The notes: generated by a model not told the origin, from the letters alone. Numbered from the stretch's first letter, positions 21,335-32,869 are shown. The stretch: 64,000 bases of DNA from Ornithodoros turicata (GCF_037126465.1 NC_088202.1:131082123-131146122), one strand, 5' to 3'. Made by a program: numbers and translations.

Positions 21335-22010
21335 TTAGAGCTCGTCCAGTAGGCCGGTGGCTGTGAGAAGAGTCGTAAACGATCGAAGAGCCAGGCGCTG
21401 ATGAGCAGGATTGCGCCAAGGTCCAAGTATCTTGGATGTGCTGAATGGTCTCCTGTCGATGGTTTCCAGTTTACGCATAAGTATTCGTCGTTCATTGGTG
21501 AAGCTTTGGCAGACCATAAGAATGTACTCAACAGTGGCTCAACGTGGAGACTGGGAGGTACCCGGGTTCGAATCCCGGTGCCGGCTGTGCTGTCTGGGGT
21601 TTTTCCTGGGTTTTCCTCAGACGCTTTCAGACATATGTCGGCACAGTTCCCTTAGAAGTCGGCCCAGGACGCACATTCCCCCAGGACGTGAGTCGTGACG
21701 TCGCCCACATACGTGAGGCCGACAACGGCAAGCCCTATCACCACCACCACCACCACCACTCAACAGTGGCCGTGACAGCGCAGGTTGTGCACAGCATTGA
21801 GTTGCGGAAGCCCAAACTGTAGTGGAACAAAGGGGTGTAAGGCGACGTTCAGCTGCACTCCACGCAAGGGACTTGACGTGACGGGGACATCTGCTTGGCA
21901 TACTAAAGGACAGTGCGGGGTCAACCGCGTGGAGGAATTACCACTGTGTGATATCCTGAATAAACATAGAACACACCTTGCTTCCCTGCACGAAAAAGTA
22001 GAAAATCCAG
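21335..22010 (-). pseudogene. LINE C-terminal (zinc-knuckle) remnant split by a SINE
   Basis: The minus strand reads SMLCTTCAVTATVE to the right of the SINE and YILMVCQSFTNERRILMRK to the left, together forming a CX2C...C knuckle. It continues with STSKILGPWRNPAHQRLAL and LTATGLLDEL, the typical end of LINE ORF2 proteins that carry an RNase H domain. A SINE with 12-bp target duplication sits between the two halves. The upstream part is badly decayed. Confidence 0.7.
21538..21757 (+). mobile_element. 5'-truncated SINE with 12-bp target duplication
   Basis: ACTCAACAGTGG is present at both 21526-21537 and 21758-21769. The insert carries B box GGTTCGAATCCC, the CCGGCTGTGCTGTCTGGGG body, and the 3' tail GTGACGTCGCCCAC, GCCGACAACGGCAAGCCC and (CAC)n. 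The A box is missing. It sits inside a minus-strand LINE tail. Confidence 0.88.
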
Positions 22011-22240
22011 CAAACTGGTAGGCATCATAACTGATACAACCGTTTTCCCCTTTTCCGTCCTCCCTTTTCCCTCTCCCCGAGCAAACTTAACTTTACGCCC
22101 CCCCCCCCTTCCCCAGCAAACTGGTGAAAATGGATTGAAGTAGAAGCCTTCTTCTATACGAGACAGAAGAACAGGCTTTGTTCGAAACATCGACGGCTCC
22201 TGAGGCTTCAGCAGCAATACAATTGCTTTATTATTTGTAT
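22010..22240 (+). repeat. Repeat family shared with 38.2-38.4 kb
   Basis: AGAAAATCCAGCAAACTGG, AAGTAGAAGCC, TTGTTCGAAACATCG and TGAGGCTTCAGCAGCAAT are matched in order by GGAAAATCCAGCGATCCTG, CCAGAAGCCTG, TTGTTCGAAACC and TGAGGCTTCTGCTTCAAT at 38240-38392. The CGAAAC block resembles the ends of Penelope-like retroelements; that assignment is tentative. Confidence 0.5.
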
Positions 22241-22404
22241 TATGATTAGGGCTACGAATTGCTATTTGGTATCAAATGGTACATGGACCTATCTAAAGAG
22301 GTCAACCTTATGATCGAGCATCCCACTTCACTTCAGACAAACGATATTTCCGACGTCTGTATGAGTCTTGCTAACTCGTTTTCCCTTTTTTCTTTTATCC
22401 ACAG

Positions 22405-22454
22405 GCGCTGCTTTCTAGGAACAGGCAGCGTTGGCCCTCAGGCTGGTGGAAGAG
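22405..22454 (+). CDS. Candidate small exon
   Basis: CCCTTTTTTCTTTTATCCACAG precedes and GTACAG follows a 50-nt segment with coding potential ALLSRNRQRWPSGWWKR. Splice signals are good, but with so short a segment chance is a real alternative and no protein family is suggested. Confidence 0.15.
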
Positions 22455-24177
22455 GTACAGTCCTTTCTTGTACTTTTATATTTATGTGCGCAATATCTTC
22501 GCTATTTATTCTGTGCGAGCGTGAAAGGAAAGGTCTGTTGAAGCTCCAACGCGAAAGTGGGTGCCATTGTTTGATTTCCCGCCTGAGGAAAACATGAATT
22601 ATTCGCGAAAACCCTGATGATGTATTGCTAGGTACAGAAGAGAACAAAGATGTTTCCTGGAGTAAGATTCTGTTAGTGTGTTGCCTGTTGCGGGGTAGGG
22701 GTAGACTGATAACATTTATAACAACCATTCTCGACAGATGTTTGCTCTAACAGGACGGTATCTAAGAAATAAGAAAGCAGGCGCTTTAGCCGGCGTTATT
22801 GTACGTAATAGCGCTTGCTTAAAAACGTGTGTGAACACATCGTTGTGCCAAACGTGATTTCTGACACGTATGCTTCTATGATATGACCGTTCGAATATTG
22901 GCACGTAATGTTTGTACTTGAATTCTTCAGTCTGTCTATGCTCTGTAGCACGGTCAGTACTTGTCGTACGATGTCAGTACTTGTCAGCCAATGTCAGTTG
23001 TTGTACGATGCCAGTACTTTGTGAGTGGAAATGCGAGGCCTCAAAAAAAAAAAAAAATGGAAAGAAAGAACGAAGTGGTAATTCATTTCTGTTTTGTTTT
23101 TTCTCCTCCGCTCGAGAGGTTCGCGAGGTTTTAGACGTAGAATTTACTTTAGTGACTTTTTTTATGTTAATTGTGCTAATGAGGTGACGACTTTCCTGAA
23201 AAAAGAATGAGCTAATTAATTTGACGGCTTTATGGCCGAACTCGTTGTTGAGAAACCATTTCGAAAGTTCTTCGTGGGCCGCTGGACACTTTGTCTGGTA
23301 AGTTGCAGCACTATAGTGTATGATGGGAAGTACATGGGATGTCTATAGCCTCAGTTGCTTGTGCGCCATGAAACCTCAATCATCATCAGCAGCAGCATGT
23401 ACATGGGATGTGGGTTCAAGTCCTACAGCTGGCTAGCCTATTCAGTGACTTTCTTCTTCCAGCACAGTAGTAGTTCTCGATAGTGACGTCACGAACTTGT
23501 CGATGTCCGCATTCGAAAAAAAAGTGAGCAAAATTCGAACTATCATCCGGGAAATTAAAAAGCTCGCCGAGGTTCGACTGCACTGCACATGCGTCTTTTT
23601 TTTTTTTTTTTTCGAATTTGGAAACACAAGCTGGAACTCGAAAAGCTGCCACGTATTGACGTTGTGTCTATCATATGACACTGTAAGTCTATTTAGTTAA
23701 TCAAAGTGTATTAATTTGAGCTTTGGCTAGTCTGATGGAGAACTTAGAAAATACAGGCACCACCTAGCGAACGATCGTGGTGCGGCGACGTTGCACAAGC
23801 AAACGTCTTTCAGATTTCCCTGTGCGTGCTGCGCATTATTAACATTGTATTTCAAATTCAAATTTCAATAAGAGATATATCAATAACGCAATTTTTTACT
23901 TTTCATAAGAATGGTGCAGACCCTTGGCGAATCTGTACAGAAATTTGAAAGTTCATCGAACAGCGCGAACCAGCAGATTCGACCTCGACCAGACGACGAT
24001 GTATATGTTACACAGATTGGGTAATAATATATTAATGAGGGACTAACCCGTCTAATCATCATGGAACTAGTCGTGACGAAGGTATGGAGTACGTTGTTAA
24101 CAGCCAGTCGAACCTTAGGGTACATCACACAATTTCTTCCTTGCGCCTCTAAACCTGAAACTATAGTGGCTGTAGTG
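22455..24177. other. No gene recognised
   Basis: A14 at 23043 and T18 at 23598. CTCAGTTGCTTGTGCGCC with GTGGGTTCAAGTCCTAC (23350-23425) looks like a fragment of another tRNA-derived SINE with an (ATC)n insert. TTGTACGATG/CAGTACTTGT words repeat at 22950-23010. Confidence 0.4.
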
Positions 24178-24352
24178 CACTCTTAAAAATGAACTTCACC
24201 GTAGAGCGCGTAGCTACCCAACCATCATCTCGAATGATATCGTTATCTGCCCTGATTTGCTGAAAACAGGAGGCGTACGCCTTTTCTGTGACAATTATGA
24301 ACAGCATAAGTGTCACAGAAAAGGCGTACGCCTCCCGTTTCCAACAAATCAG

Positions 24353-26382
24353 GGGGCTTAATCGTTTCACACGTTCAACTTAACGGCACGAGACAGCTGA
24401 ACGAGTCGTTCAGGCTAACGAAACGAGCAACTTTATCGATGCTTTGCGTGGTCGCAATCTCTGCTCCTCGTGAAGCTTCTTCTTTGTGGTTATTTTGCAC
24501 GTTGCGAGTGCTCACGTGTTGTGATGTCATCGCATTGAGCGAAGAGCAGGCTGGCAGCGAGGCTGCATCTTCGCTGACCAATAGGACTGTTTCATTTGTT
24601 CCGATAGCTCGCATTCTCGTGCTCTCATACATGCTCATTGCGTTCCAATGTTCGTTCCCAGGCTCGTTCGTCATCTTCTTTTTCTTCCCGTCTCAATATA
24701 TGGCTCGCTAGTCGTGTGAAAATAATTAACAAACATGTACATCACTGTAAGGATAATCGTCGAGCTACACGCAAAAAAATGTAAATCATTTTCATACCCT
24801 GACGATGGTGTCGGGTGAGAATTGTCTTAAGTATGATACGAGAACTAGTGTGTGCTGAGTTCTAGTTCACGTGGGAGTCCGAGACCAGAAAGGAAAGACG
24901 TAGTGGTATCAGAAGTATCAAAAGAAGAAAGAGGAGGAGGCCGCCCGTTCTCCTCAACGTGTACACTTATTTCATTAACTTTATGTAACTTTTTCTTCAA
25001 GCATGGAAGTACAACGCGCAACCTTACAGTCAGGCTTCATAAACAGTGCGAACAGCATTTCTTCCCGGACGGAACAACTTTACAAAATCTATCTGGTCCA
25101 GTTGAAAGGCATCCTGACGCCTAAAATAAAATAAATTCGCAGTGCAACATTTTTCTAGTGAGCTTGAACAGAACGTCAGTGAACTGTTTTAATTCCATGT
25201 TAGCAGCGCGAAGCAAGAGAACGTTATGAAACTATTCAAGACAATCGACCTCAGAAAATCCACAGAATCCTTTGCTCTTCCTTTCATTGCTACATCAACA
25301 CTATGTCCGCAATGTACTATTAAAGAGACACGACTATATGCATCCATTTCGCCTTTGTTGTTCATCACAACACCCGTAGCTATCAAGACGGATTGAAGTA
25401 CACGGTCACAAGTCCTCACAAACGGTGCGGAGAGCTTTTCTTGGCGGACGGAAGAACTTTACAGAATCTGTCTCGTCCAGTTGAAAGGCATCCTGACGCC
25501 GTCACGACCATGGGGCACAGTTAGCTGCTTGTGTGGTCGCCCAAGCGAAGAATCACTCCGCCATCTTTCTTGGGCAGCTTCAACGTCAGCGTGTCGTTAC
25601 GAATATCGAAACGAAGAAACATATCGACGCCCTGCTGTGGCACAATCCCTGCTCCTCGTTTAGCTTCTTCGTTGAGGCTATCGTGCTCGTAACGAGCCGT
25701 TACGTGTTGTGATGTCACCGCCCTGAACCAACTACAGCTGCCAACGAGGCTGTAATCTTGTCGACCAATGAGGTTGTTTAATTTTGTTTGGATTGCTCGC
25801 ATGGTTTGTCTATGGTTTGTCTATGGCTTGTCGTTGTCACTTCTTCGTCTTCTTTCTCGTCTTCATCTGCATCTTCTCGAGAATATCTGACAGGCCTCGT
25901 GTAACCACTGGTGTTAATACGATGAAAGGGAGAACATGTCATTTTGTACACAGTCGTGGAGCAATACATGTTCGTTTCTGCAGAAATTCCGTTTCTGCAA
26001 ATCTCCAAATGAAGATGTTTCACATTCTAACGAGTGGGTAGACCCACTCGTTAGGCAAACGATCTAATTTGATCGTAACTGGACCGAGAGATTACGCCCC
26101 TGTCACTTTAACGAAAAAAGCGCGTCATACACCACGTGCTCGAGGTCCCGAGTGCCTCGCGCCTCGTTAGATCATGAGCCATGTAGGCAATGAAGCTTGT
26201 GAGCACGTGAACACATTCGTTACGCAGACGACACCGTCGGTCGTTGCGCGAGCAAGAGATTACGCCTTTGTCCCGTTAACGAAAAAAAGCGCGTCACGCG
26301 TCACGTGAAACGTGTCACGTGTTCGTGTTAACGAGAGCTCCGCCCCTCGTTGGCTCGCGAACGATGGAAGTGATTAAGCCCC
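24353..26382. mobile_element. PIF/Harbinger-like element, 2,030 bp, nested
   Basis: Ends GGGGCTTAATCGTTTC and (reverse complement) GGGGCTTAATCACTTC. A 3-bp duplication CAG (24350-24352, 26383-26385) fits the CWG targets of PIF/Harbinger. No transposase or Myb-like ORF is readable, so it is non-autonomous or decayed. Contains internal direct duplications. Confidence 0.72.
26016..26056. repeat. 28-bp perfect palindrome
   Basis: CTAACGAGTGGGT directly precedes ACCCACTCGTTAG with a 2-base centre, inside the Harbinger-like element. Confidence 0.6.
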
Positions 26383-26459
26383 CAGGGCAGATAACGATAT
26401 CATTCGAGGTGATGGTTGGCTAGTTGCGTGCTATGCGGTGAAGTTCATTTTTAAGAGTG

Positions 26460-27385
26460 TGAGTGACAACATAAGTCATACACTTGACCCCGCCCCCACA
26501 CAAGAATCGCTCCGCGCGCGCGAATGTAGTGCGGCACGGCCAAGTGGGGACCGGGGGAGAGAGCGAGAGCGACGGGAGGATGGCACTACATCGTGAAGCG
26601 GGGACGTCGTGCAAAGGCTGATAGCCAAGCGCCGTAGCATTCCACGGATGAGTGGGCGGTCCTAATTGTAGGACGTAAGTTGTCACTGACTATAGTTCCA
26701 CCGAATTTCGAACAAGCAAGGAACCTTAAAGGAGTACAGAGGGCCATCCAAAAAAATTTCAGATTAAGACATCTGATGAAAGTGTGTGTGTCATTATACC
26801 GAATAGCGCGAAAGGTTTTGATGTGTGCAATTTGTTTCCCAGAAAAAAACTCACATAAACATAGCTCCGCGCCTTCACCCTTAACTCGCCACTCAAGCTA
26901 TAACGAGGATGAGGAGGTATGGTGGCACGTCACCGATGACGGCATAAGGAGACTCGTTCTGGTTTGCCGGTCAGTGGGGGTCAGCGCATTGTCCCTTTGC
27001 CGCCGTAAACCTGTTTTGCCAGTTTTCCCTGAGAATTGGGGATAGAAAGAGCGGCCGAAGCATTACCGAGCAAGGAGAAAGGCTTTATCAGAACCCCGAA
27101 CAGCCAAGTAGCAGACGACAGCGGAGTAGCAGACAACATTTCTCTAGGCCAATCAGCGAGCGTTCTCCTTATAGCGTCAGCGCGAGGTTCCAGGCAGATC
27201 ACAGGCTGGTACTGCTCTTCACCACCGTTGCGCACGGTCGCTTTTTGCGGCGTATTTTAAATTCAATTTCTGCGATAATTATGACTCTGTGTGGTAAATT
27301 ACTTCGCATGGTGCATCTTACTGGCAAATTTAACAGTTTTATAGGAAGAAAACTGGGTGTTAAAAATGACTTCTGTGCTACTTTA
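26460..27385. other. No gene recognised
   Basis: A 121-codon frame at 26680-27045 shows no domain. CGCGCGCG at 26512 is the only CpG peak. Confidence 0.35.
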
Positions 27386-28084
27386 AGCTGTATTCACACA
27401 TGCGTTTTTTGAACGCGTTTCGCGTTCGCGGCGCCGCGAAACGCGAGCCGCGGAGCGTTTCCAGCCGCTTTTCGAGAACCGCTCCGTGCTGCAGCTTCGG
27501 AGGGCAGAAACGCGAACGCTTTTCATCCAGCCAATCGGAGCGCCCGGAGGGGTGGAGGTGTCTTCCTTTTGGCGCCGGCGGGCAACGGCGGGCCTCCCGA
27601 TACGGCGCTGGGATCTTTTGTCATTTGTGCGTGTGTGTGTGTTTGGTGCTACCGCACGAGTAAATTCCTTCTCACCAATAGTTGTTTGGTGTCTGAGCTG
27701 TCAACGATGAGCTGGGAATTTGCGCAAACCACGGAATCGACGAAAATGAATACGACTTGTTTGTGACGGTGTGTTGGTCGTCGGTAGGTAAACATGTGTC
27801 TCGCTTCTTCTGCCGTCCTTTCTCTGCTATTGTGTCACGTCTGTCGTTCCGACGATTGATGATTCCAGCAGAAATGCTTCACCATAATTATAAAATGGAT
27901 AACATGCTTCACGATGTAAATTTTGAGGAAGAGAGTTGGAAGTGTCGGTACGATCTTGACGTAGCAACAACAACGAAGCGCGTTTTCAGGATGGCGGCTC
28001 GGCTATGTGTGACAGGCCCCCTCTCGGCGGCGCCGCGAACGCTGAGGCGGCGCCGCTTTTTGAAACGCATATGTGAATGAGCCT
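27386..28084. mobile_element. GC-rich MITE (ATTCACAYATGCG), 699 bp
   Basis: Left AGCTGTATTCACACATGCGT, right (reverse complement) AGGCTCATTCACATATGCGT, both followed by GGCGCCGCG-rich arms. TTA on both sides (27383-27385, 28085-28087). The middle has non-palindromic sequence with short ORFs that I do not recognise. Confidence 0.72.
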
Positions 28085-28384
28085 TTAGGGTCTCCGATTC
28101 GATTGAAAACAAGTCTATCATACATATATAAAGATATATGATAGACTTCGTTCAATGATGAACAAAATAGCCCAATTTACTGGTGTCTTTTGAAATTTCG
28201 AAAGAAATTTCTAGGGTTGTTTTGTGACCAGTCGTCGTGTAGCCAAAGGCGCGTCGCAGAATATCGCAATTTTTTTTTTTTTACCATATAACTTACACTT
28301 GGTTGATAAATATTTGGCAACTTGATTTTCCTTTAGCAGCAGCAGTTAGATTTTCGAAAATTGTGAAACCGCAACAGATCCCGA

Positions 28385-28795
28385 GGAGTTGGAGTTAGGA
28401 ATGAACAATATGGGGATGGTGGCTCCTACAAAACGCAGGAACCGGAATCTCCCTCGCTCCACCTCGGGCACGCTAGCGGACATCCTCTACCCCGCTGGTT
28501 CTTCTGCCGAACGTTCCGCCAAAGCAAGAAACGTTATTCTCTTTCTGCAGAAGGCAGGCCTTGCTCAACGACCCATCTACTTTGCTCTCCCGGACGAACT
28601 CGTGCACCCTCACCGCATCCCCATCCTTCATCCTCCTCTATTCTCCATCCGTCCGTCCTTTCTTTGTGTTTTGTGTTCTTTGATGTTCTTTTTTTTTTTT
28701 TGCTATACTCGTGACGACGCCCACTTCTGTGTGGCCAACAACGGCGAGCCTATCCTGCCATTACCCCCTCCCCCCCCCCCCCCCGAATGAGATAT
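28385..28795 (+). pseudogene. LINE 3' end (ORF2 tail plus 3'UTR)
   Basis: The reading frame at 28389-28640 contains GTLADILYPAGSSAERSAKA and VILFLQKAGLAQRP, the same tail type as the LINE fragment at 40.9-41.1 kb. After a T-rich stretch comes TGACGACGCCCACTTC and GGCCAACAACGGCGAGCC (about 28710-28757), ending in a C run. This last part also forms the 3' tail of the SINEs in the window. Confidence 0.6.
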
Positions 28796-28829
28796 CAAAA
28801 TATTTTTCTTTTTTTTTTGTCTGTAGTTG

Positions 28830-28905
28830 TGACGATGCCCACTTGGGTGCTGCCAACAACGGCAAGCTACTTCGACCGCCCCCCCCCCTCCCCCCGAATG
28901 AGATA
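28830..28905 (+). repeat. Second copy of the LINE/SINE 3' tail
   Basis: GTGACGATGCCCACTTG, GCCAACAACGGCAAGC and a C run followed by GAATGAGATAT repeat the stretch at 28710-28797, so the two tails lie in direct tandem about 120 bases apart. Confidence 0.55.
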
Positions 28906-28954
28906 TGCTCTGAAGGAATAGTATTGTACAAGTGGCGCTGGCGACGGAGCCCTC

Positions 28955-29570
28955 AACGTTCACTTGTAAGCACTTAATGTATATAAAGCCCCAGGGTAGG
29001 TCAAAACTGGAGTACGCGCAGCCATTTAGGACTCTCACCAGAAGTCACTCGTTAATGACATAGAACGTGTACAGAATATGCTGCGCGTTTTATCACAGGC
29101 AATTATAGCCACCACCGCGAGCGTCACGTTAATGAGATCTAACCTTCACATACCGCTACTATCGCTACACCGTGAAATTAACCGTATTTACTTCCTCGAA
29201 AGAAAAAAAAAAAAAACTAGCATACACGACCTGTACAGGAGTCATTCTCTACCCCATCCTCCTAGATGCATCTCACCAGAAAGTAGGATTCTATCACTGT
29301 TTAACTCAAAACTTTTCTGGAACAGTGAACTTTCAAAGTGTGAGTTTTCCTGGTATGAGCTGGGTGGTCGCCCATGGAGATGCGCCAGAGAGGATTTGGA
29401 CGACTGGCACTGGGAGCAACTTAGAACCACCACCCAACGAAGAGGCTATGGGGGGGGGGGGGTCGTCGTTTGAGGGGCGAGAGGCAAAGAGTAAGGTCAA
29501 TTACGAAGCACCCTGCGGAAATTATATAAAAAGACGTCGGCCAGGAACAACAACAACAACAGCAATTATA
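28955..29570 (+). pseudogene. CR1/L2-like LINE reverse transcriptase C-terminus and 3'UTR
   Basis: The plus strand reads LEYAQPFRTLTRSHS, then DIERVQNMLRVLSQAI and TLMRSNLHIPLLSLHREINR, the standard C-terminal segment of CR1/L2-type RTs. Degraded SRILSLFNSKLFWNSE follows. A purine run at 29205-29217 and a G12 run at 29451 break the frame. The element ends in an (AAC)n tail near 29550-29562. Confidence 0.6.
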
Positions 29571-29614
29571 TTTTGACGATGAAATGGAAAGTGATGAGGA
29601 ACAGCAACAATAAT

Positions 29615-29830
29615 ACCACTACCACACGGGCAGTCTTCAACGACCATTGAGATCAATGATCATTGAAACTGCATGTAGCACCACCTAGCGTGTAATGTGT
29701 CAACCTATCAGGAGACATTGGATCCAATGCTCGTTGAAAAGTTGACGCGTTAGACGCTTGGTGGCGCTACGCGCATTTTCAATGGTCGTTGGTTTCAATG
29801 GTCGTTGAGGACTGCCCGTGTGACAGGGTT
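29615..29830. mobile_element. 216-bp MITE (CACACGGGCAGTC type)
   Basis: Left ACCACTACCACACGGGCAGT, right (reverse complement) AACCCTGTCACACGGGCAGT, continuing into CAACGACCATTG. AT-rich flanks ATAAT/ATAAA. Identical in length to its sister at 30,677-30,892. Confidence 0.78.
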
Positions 29831-30676
29831 ATAAAAAATGAAGGAGAGGTGATGATGGCATGAAGTGAACATACTGATTAAAATTACGAGAGAAGAAGTG
29901 AAGCGCGAAGTAACAGGCGCCACTTTGAAACCCTATAATGTTGTTGCTTCACGCTATCCAGCGCGAATCGCAAATGTCAGGCACAGCCTCGTAGAGAATA
30001 TATGGTTCGTATAACTCTGGGCGCGTCGTCCTACTACAAAACAGGGTGCAGACTGCCGCAGGCACCGCCTTTGTATTCCGCAGTTTCAGCTCGTCGTAAC
30101 GCTATTTTAGCGAGCCATTTTCGGACTGGCCATCCACGTTTTCGTGCGTGAACACACACACGCACATATATAAATGGGATGATGATGTCGTGGGTCATTC
30201 ACCGCCGCTATGGCGGTACACTGCGTAGAGCCTGTAGTATATATAAGTTTTTAGGAAAAATCTTCCCGGAAACAACACCACAAGCGATGCTTCCCCGACG
30301 ACCGTTTTACGGGCCGCGTACTTCTGCGGCAAGACATGCATTTTGCGCAACTCTTTTTGTACTGCATCTAATATTCAACTGCAGCTTTTTACATAGAGAC
30401 AGAAATGAGATCGGAAGCATGTAGGTATTTGTTGTGTTGAAATTGCGATGTGCGAAGGTTACGCTAATCAGTACGATAATGCGCTATGTAGTTACACCGA
30501 TACTTTTTCGTGTTCGATCTTCGATGGTTATTCATATTGAAACTTGGACGTGCCGAGGCAGAGTATACCTGCGCTTTCTTGGAAAAATTGTTCAGCGAAA
30601 GAATTACAACTTTCGGCAACAAAATACCTCTCTCGCTCTCTTTTGTAATGTGTTACCTCTCTCTCAAAAGGGTAAT

Positions 30677-30892
30677 ACCCCTGTCACACGGGCAGTCTTC
30701 AATGGTCATCGAAACCAACGGCCACTGAAAATGCGCGTAGCGTCATCTAGAGTGTAATGCGTCAACCTGTCAGAGAGCATTGAATCCAACGCTGTTTGAG
30801 AAGTCGACACGTTACACGCTAGGTGGCGCTACGCGCATGTTCAATGGCCGTTGGTTTCGATGATCATTGGAAGCTGCCCGTGTGATCGGGGT
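30677..30892. mobile_element. 216-bp MITE (CACACGGGCAGTC type), second copy
   Basis: Left ACCCCTGTCACACGGGCAGT, right (reverse complement) ACCCCGATCACACGGGCAGC. The inside is collinear with the 29.6-kb copy (GTGGCGCTACGCGCAT, TAATG.GTCAACCT). Its right end is directly followed by the ATAAG target duplication of the next element. Confidence 0.8.
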
Positions 30893-31289
30893 ATAAGACC
30901 CCAGTCACACCGCGAAGTGAATGGCATTCTCAGCGAATGACAGTCGCACCGAATGTCATTCGCTCGCCTTGCATCGACCTACGCGAAGAAACAGAACGTC
31001 ATTCGCAAATGATGTCACTGTCGATAATTAAGACGCCAGGGCCGAACACATGAAGCATTATACGGGTGCATTAGTTACCTTTTTATTTTTTTTTCTCAAA
31101 ACTAGCGAAGCATTAGATTATTTTACAAAAGGGTTGCGTTTTCGACGACGCTCTGTTGGCTAAGTACCACAAGCAAAGACAAGTAAGAAGCCTATCTTCA
31201 GCACACTTGACAACGTGGCGACTGCGAACGAGTGTATAGTTCTCCGAAAAACAGTATTAAGCATTCCTGCCTTCGTGTCAAAAGTGATT

Positions 31290-31948
31290 AACAATAACAA
31301 CAACAAATTAACCGTGACTATGACCTGGGGTGATTCACCACTGGAGAGCAGTACACTACCCCATTACACGCGAAACATTAAATGTGAGATATGGGAATGA
31401 AGTTAAAGTTATATGTGAATACAGCAATCGAGCTCTCCTCCGCTGGCTGGGCTACGCCACAAAAAGAAAGGTTGAAGCAAAAAAAAAAAAAGAAGAAGAA
31501 GAAAAACACGCACATATGAAAGAAGCTCCGCTCGTCTTTATTCAGTCATTTCATTCATCTCATCCTCTCATCGCTTCACGTAACTGTCATTAACTGGGCC
31601 CTCATGTCACGATCCGTGGCCAATTGCCCCGTGCTATGCGCCACTGCGGAGAAAGACGAAGAAGAAGAAGAAGAAGAAGCTCCGCTGGTCATTGAGACAT
31701 ACCAAGTAGGGATCTACAGCGTCTGGAGCAAACCGGTAGACAAGAAGGAGCTTCGAGAGCATCAGAAGACATCGACAGTGTTGCACGTGGGCCAAGAAGT
31801 GCAGTCAGGTTGAACGCCTGTCGGCTAGCACTAGCACAGAGCTGCCGCCTCTCCGTTTCGTAGAGCTCAAATTCAGTTTGGACGTGCTCAATGTTCGCTT
31901 CGACGCCACATTTGGAGCACATAGGCTGCTGTCACAGTATCCGATCCG
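31290..31948 (-). pseudogene. 5'-truncated LINE tail nested in a DNA transposon
   Basis: GTGATT at 31284-31289 and 31949-31954 is a target-site duplication. The minus-strand frame 31689-31922 reads MCSKCGVEANIEHV and ETERRQLCASASR, then LTALLGPRATLSMSSDALEA: a LINE ORF2 zinc knuckle and tail. The 3' end on the minus strand is the (TTG)n tract (31290-31306), preceded by the same ATGGGGTAG 3'UTR block seen in the 33.7-kb LINE fragment. (GAA)n and A-rich expansions (31480, 31661) interrupt it. Confidence 0.72.
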
Positions 31949-32116
31949 GTGATTGAATTGGCAAAATGTATCAAATTCGTGATAAAATATCGGATTACAA
32001 CTTTTCATTCGTGTTTGATTCTTATCCTTGGTTGCTTTAGCTACCTCTCTACAGCGAGGATACGCTGTCGGTGCAAAAGGGAAAAGCGGAACAGCTCCCC
32101 GAAGTCATTCGCTGGG

Positions 32117-32869
32117 CAGAGTTGTACACGTTACTCGAAAAAAGTAATTGATTACAATTACTGTTACTACTGCGCGAAAAGTAATTCTTTACCGTTACAA
32201 ATTACTTCATCGAAAATGTAATACGTTACCGATTAAAAATGTAACGCGTTACTTTTCCCGTTACTTTTAAATTGTGGACCATAGCAAAGCCAACAAGCCT
32301 GCATTGAATGTAACCATGCAGATCTCGTTGTAAACTCTAATATGAGACACCAACAAACTTGATAAGTGAAATTCACAAACACATTTGAAAGCAACATACA
32401 AAACGCATACACGGTTTTATTACAGATTTATGTACACATTTTTAAAACAACATCGAAACATCCCCTTCGTTTTGTTACTATTGTTATGTTCAGCCGGCAC
32501 AATTTATCAATACAGTCACCTATTTTACTGTTGCTCCAGTAGGTCGCGGTATAAGGGATTATCATGTTACTGTCGCTTTCATGGAACACGTGTGGACTAG
32601 AGACGGGCGTCGCAGTGACCTCTGCGTCATTGCTAAAGTCGAACTCGTTGTGTAACAGAAGAACAGATTGGCTTGCCGAAAAGGGTTGCCATTGTTGACA
32701 GAAGGTTAAAAAAGTAATCGATTACTCAGTAATTGATTACCGATAATTGTAATCAGATTACTTGGAAAATTACTTGTTCACAAAATTAATTGATTACGTG
32801 AAAAATTACTGGAAAAAGTAATTGATTTCTAGTAACGCAATTACTAGTAACGCGTTACGTACAACTCTG
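32117..32869. mobile_element. TIR element (CAGAGTTGTAC-GTAAC type), 753 bp, nested
   Basis: Left CAGAGTTGTACACGTTACTC, right (reverse complement) CAGAGTTGTACGTAACGCGT. Both arms are rich in GTAATTGATTAC words. GCTGGG at 32111-32116 and 32870-32875 is a 6-bp duplication; collapsing it gives the same order as the uninterrupted copy at 53.5 kb. Superfamily undecided. Confidence 0.8.

Larger units (their letters stand above)
24178..26459. mobile_element. Palindromic MITE (CACTCTTAAAAATG), split by an insertion
   Basis: Left CACTCTTAAAAATGAACTTC to ATCGTTATCTGCCCTG, with an internal hairpin at 24254-24352. The right arm, reverse complement of the left, resumes at 26386-26459. Without the insert it is 249 bp and almost entirely self-complementary. 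Target duplication not certain. Confidence 0.8.
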
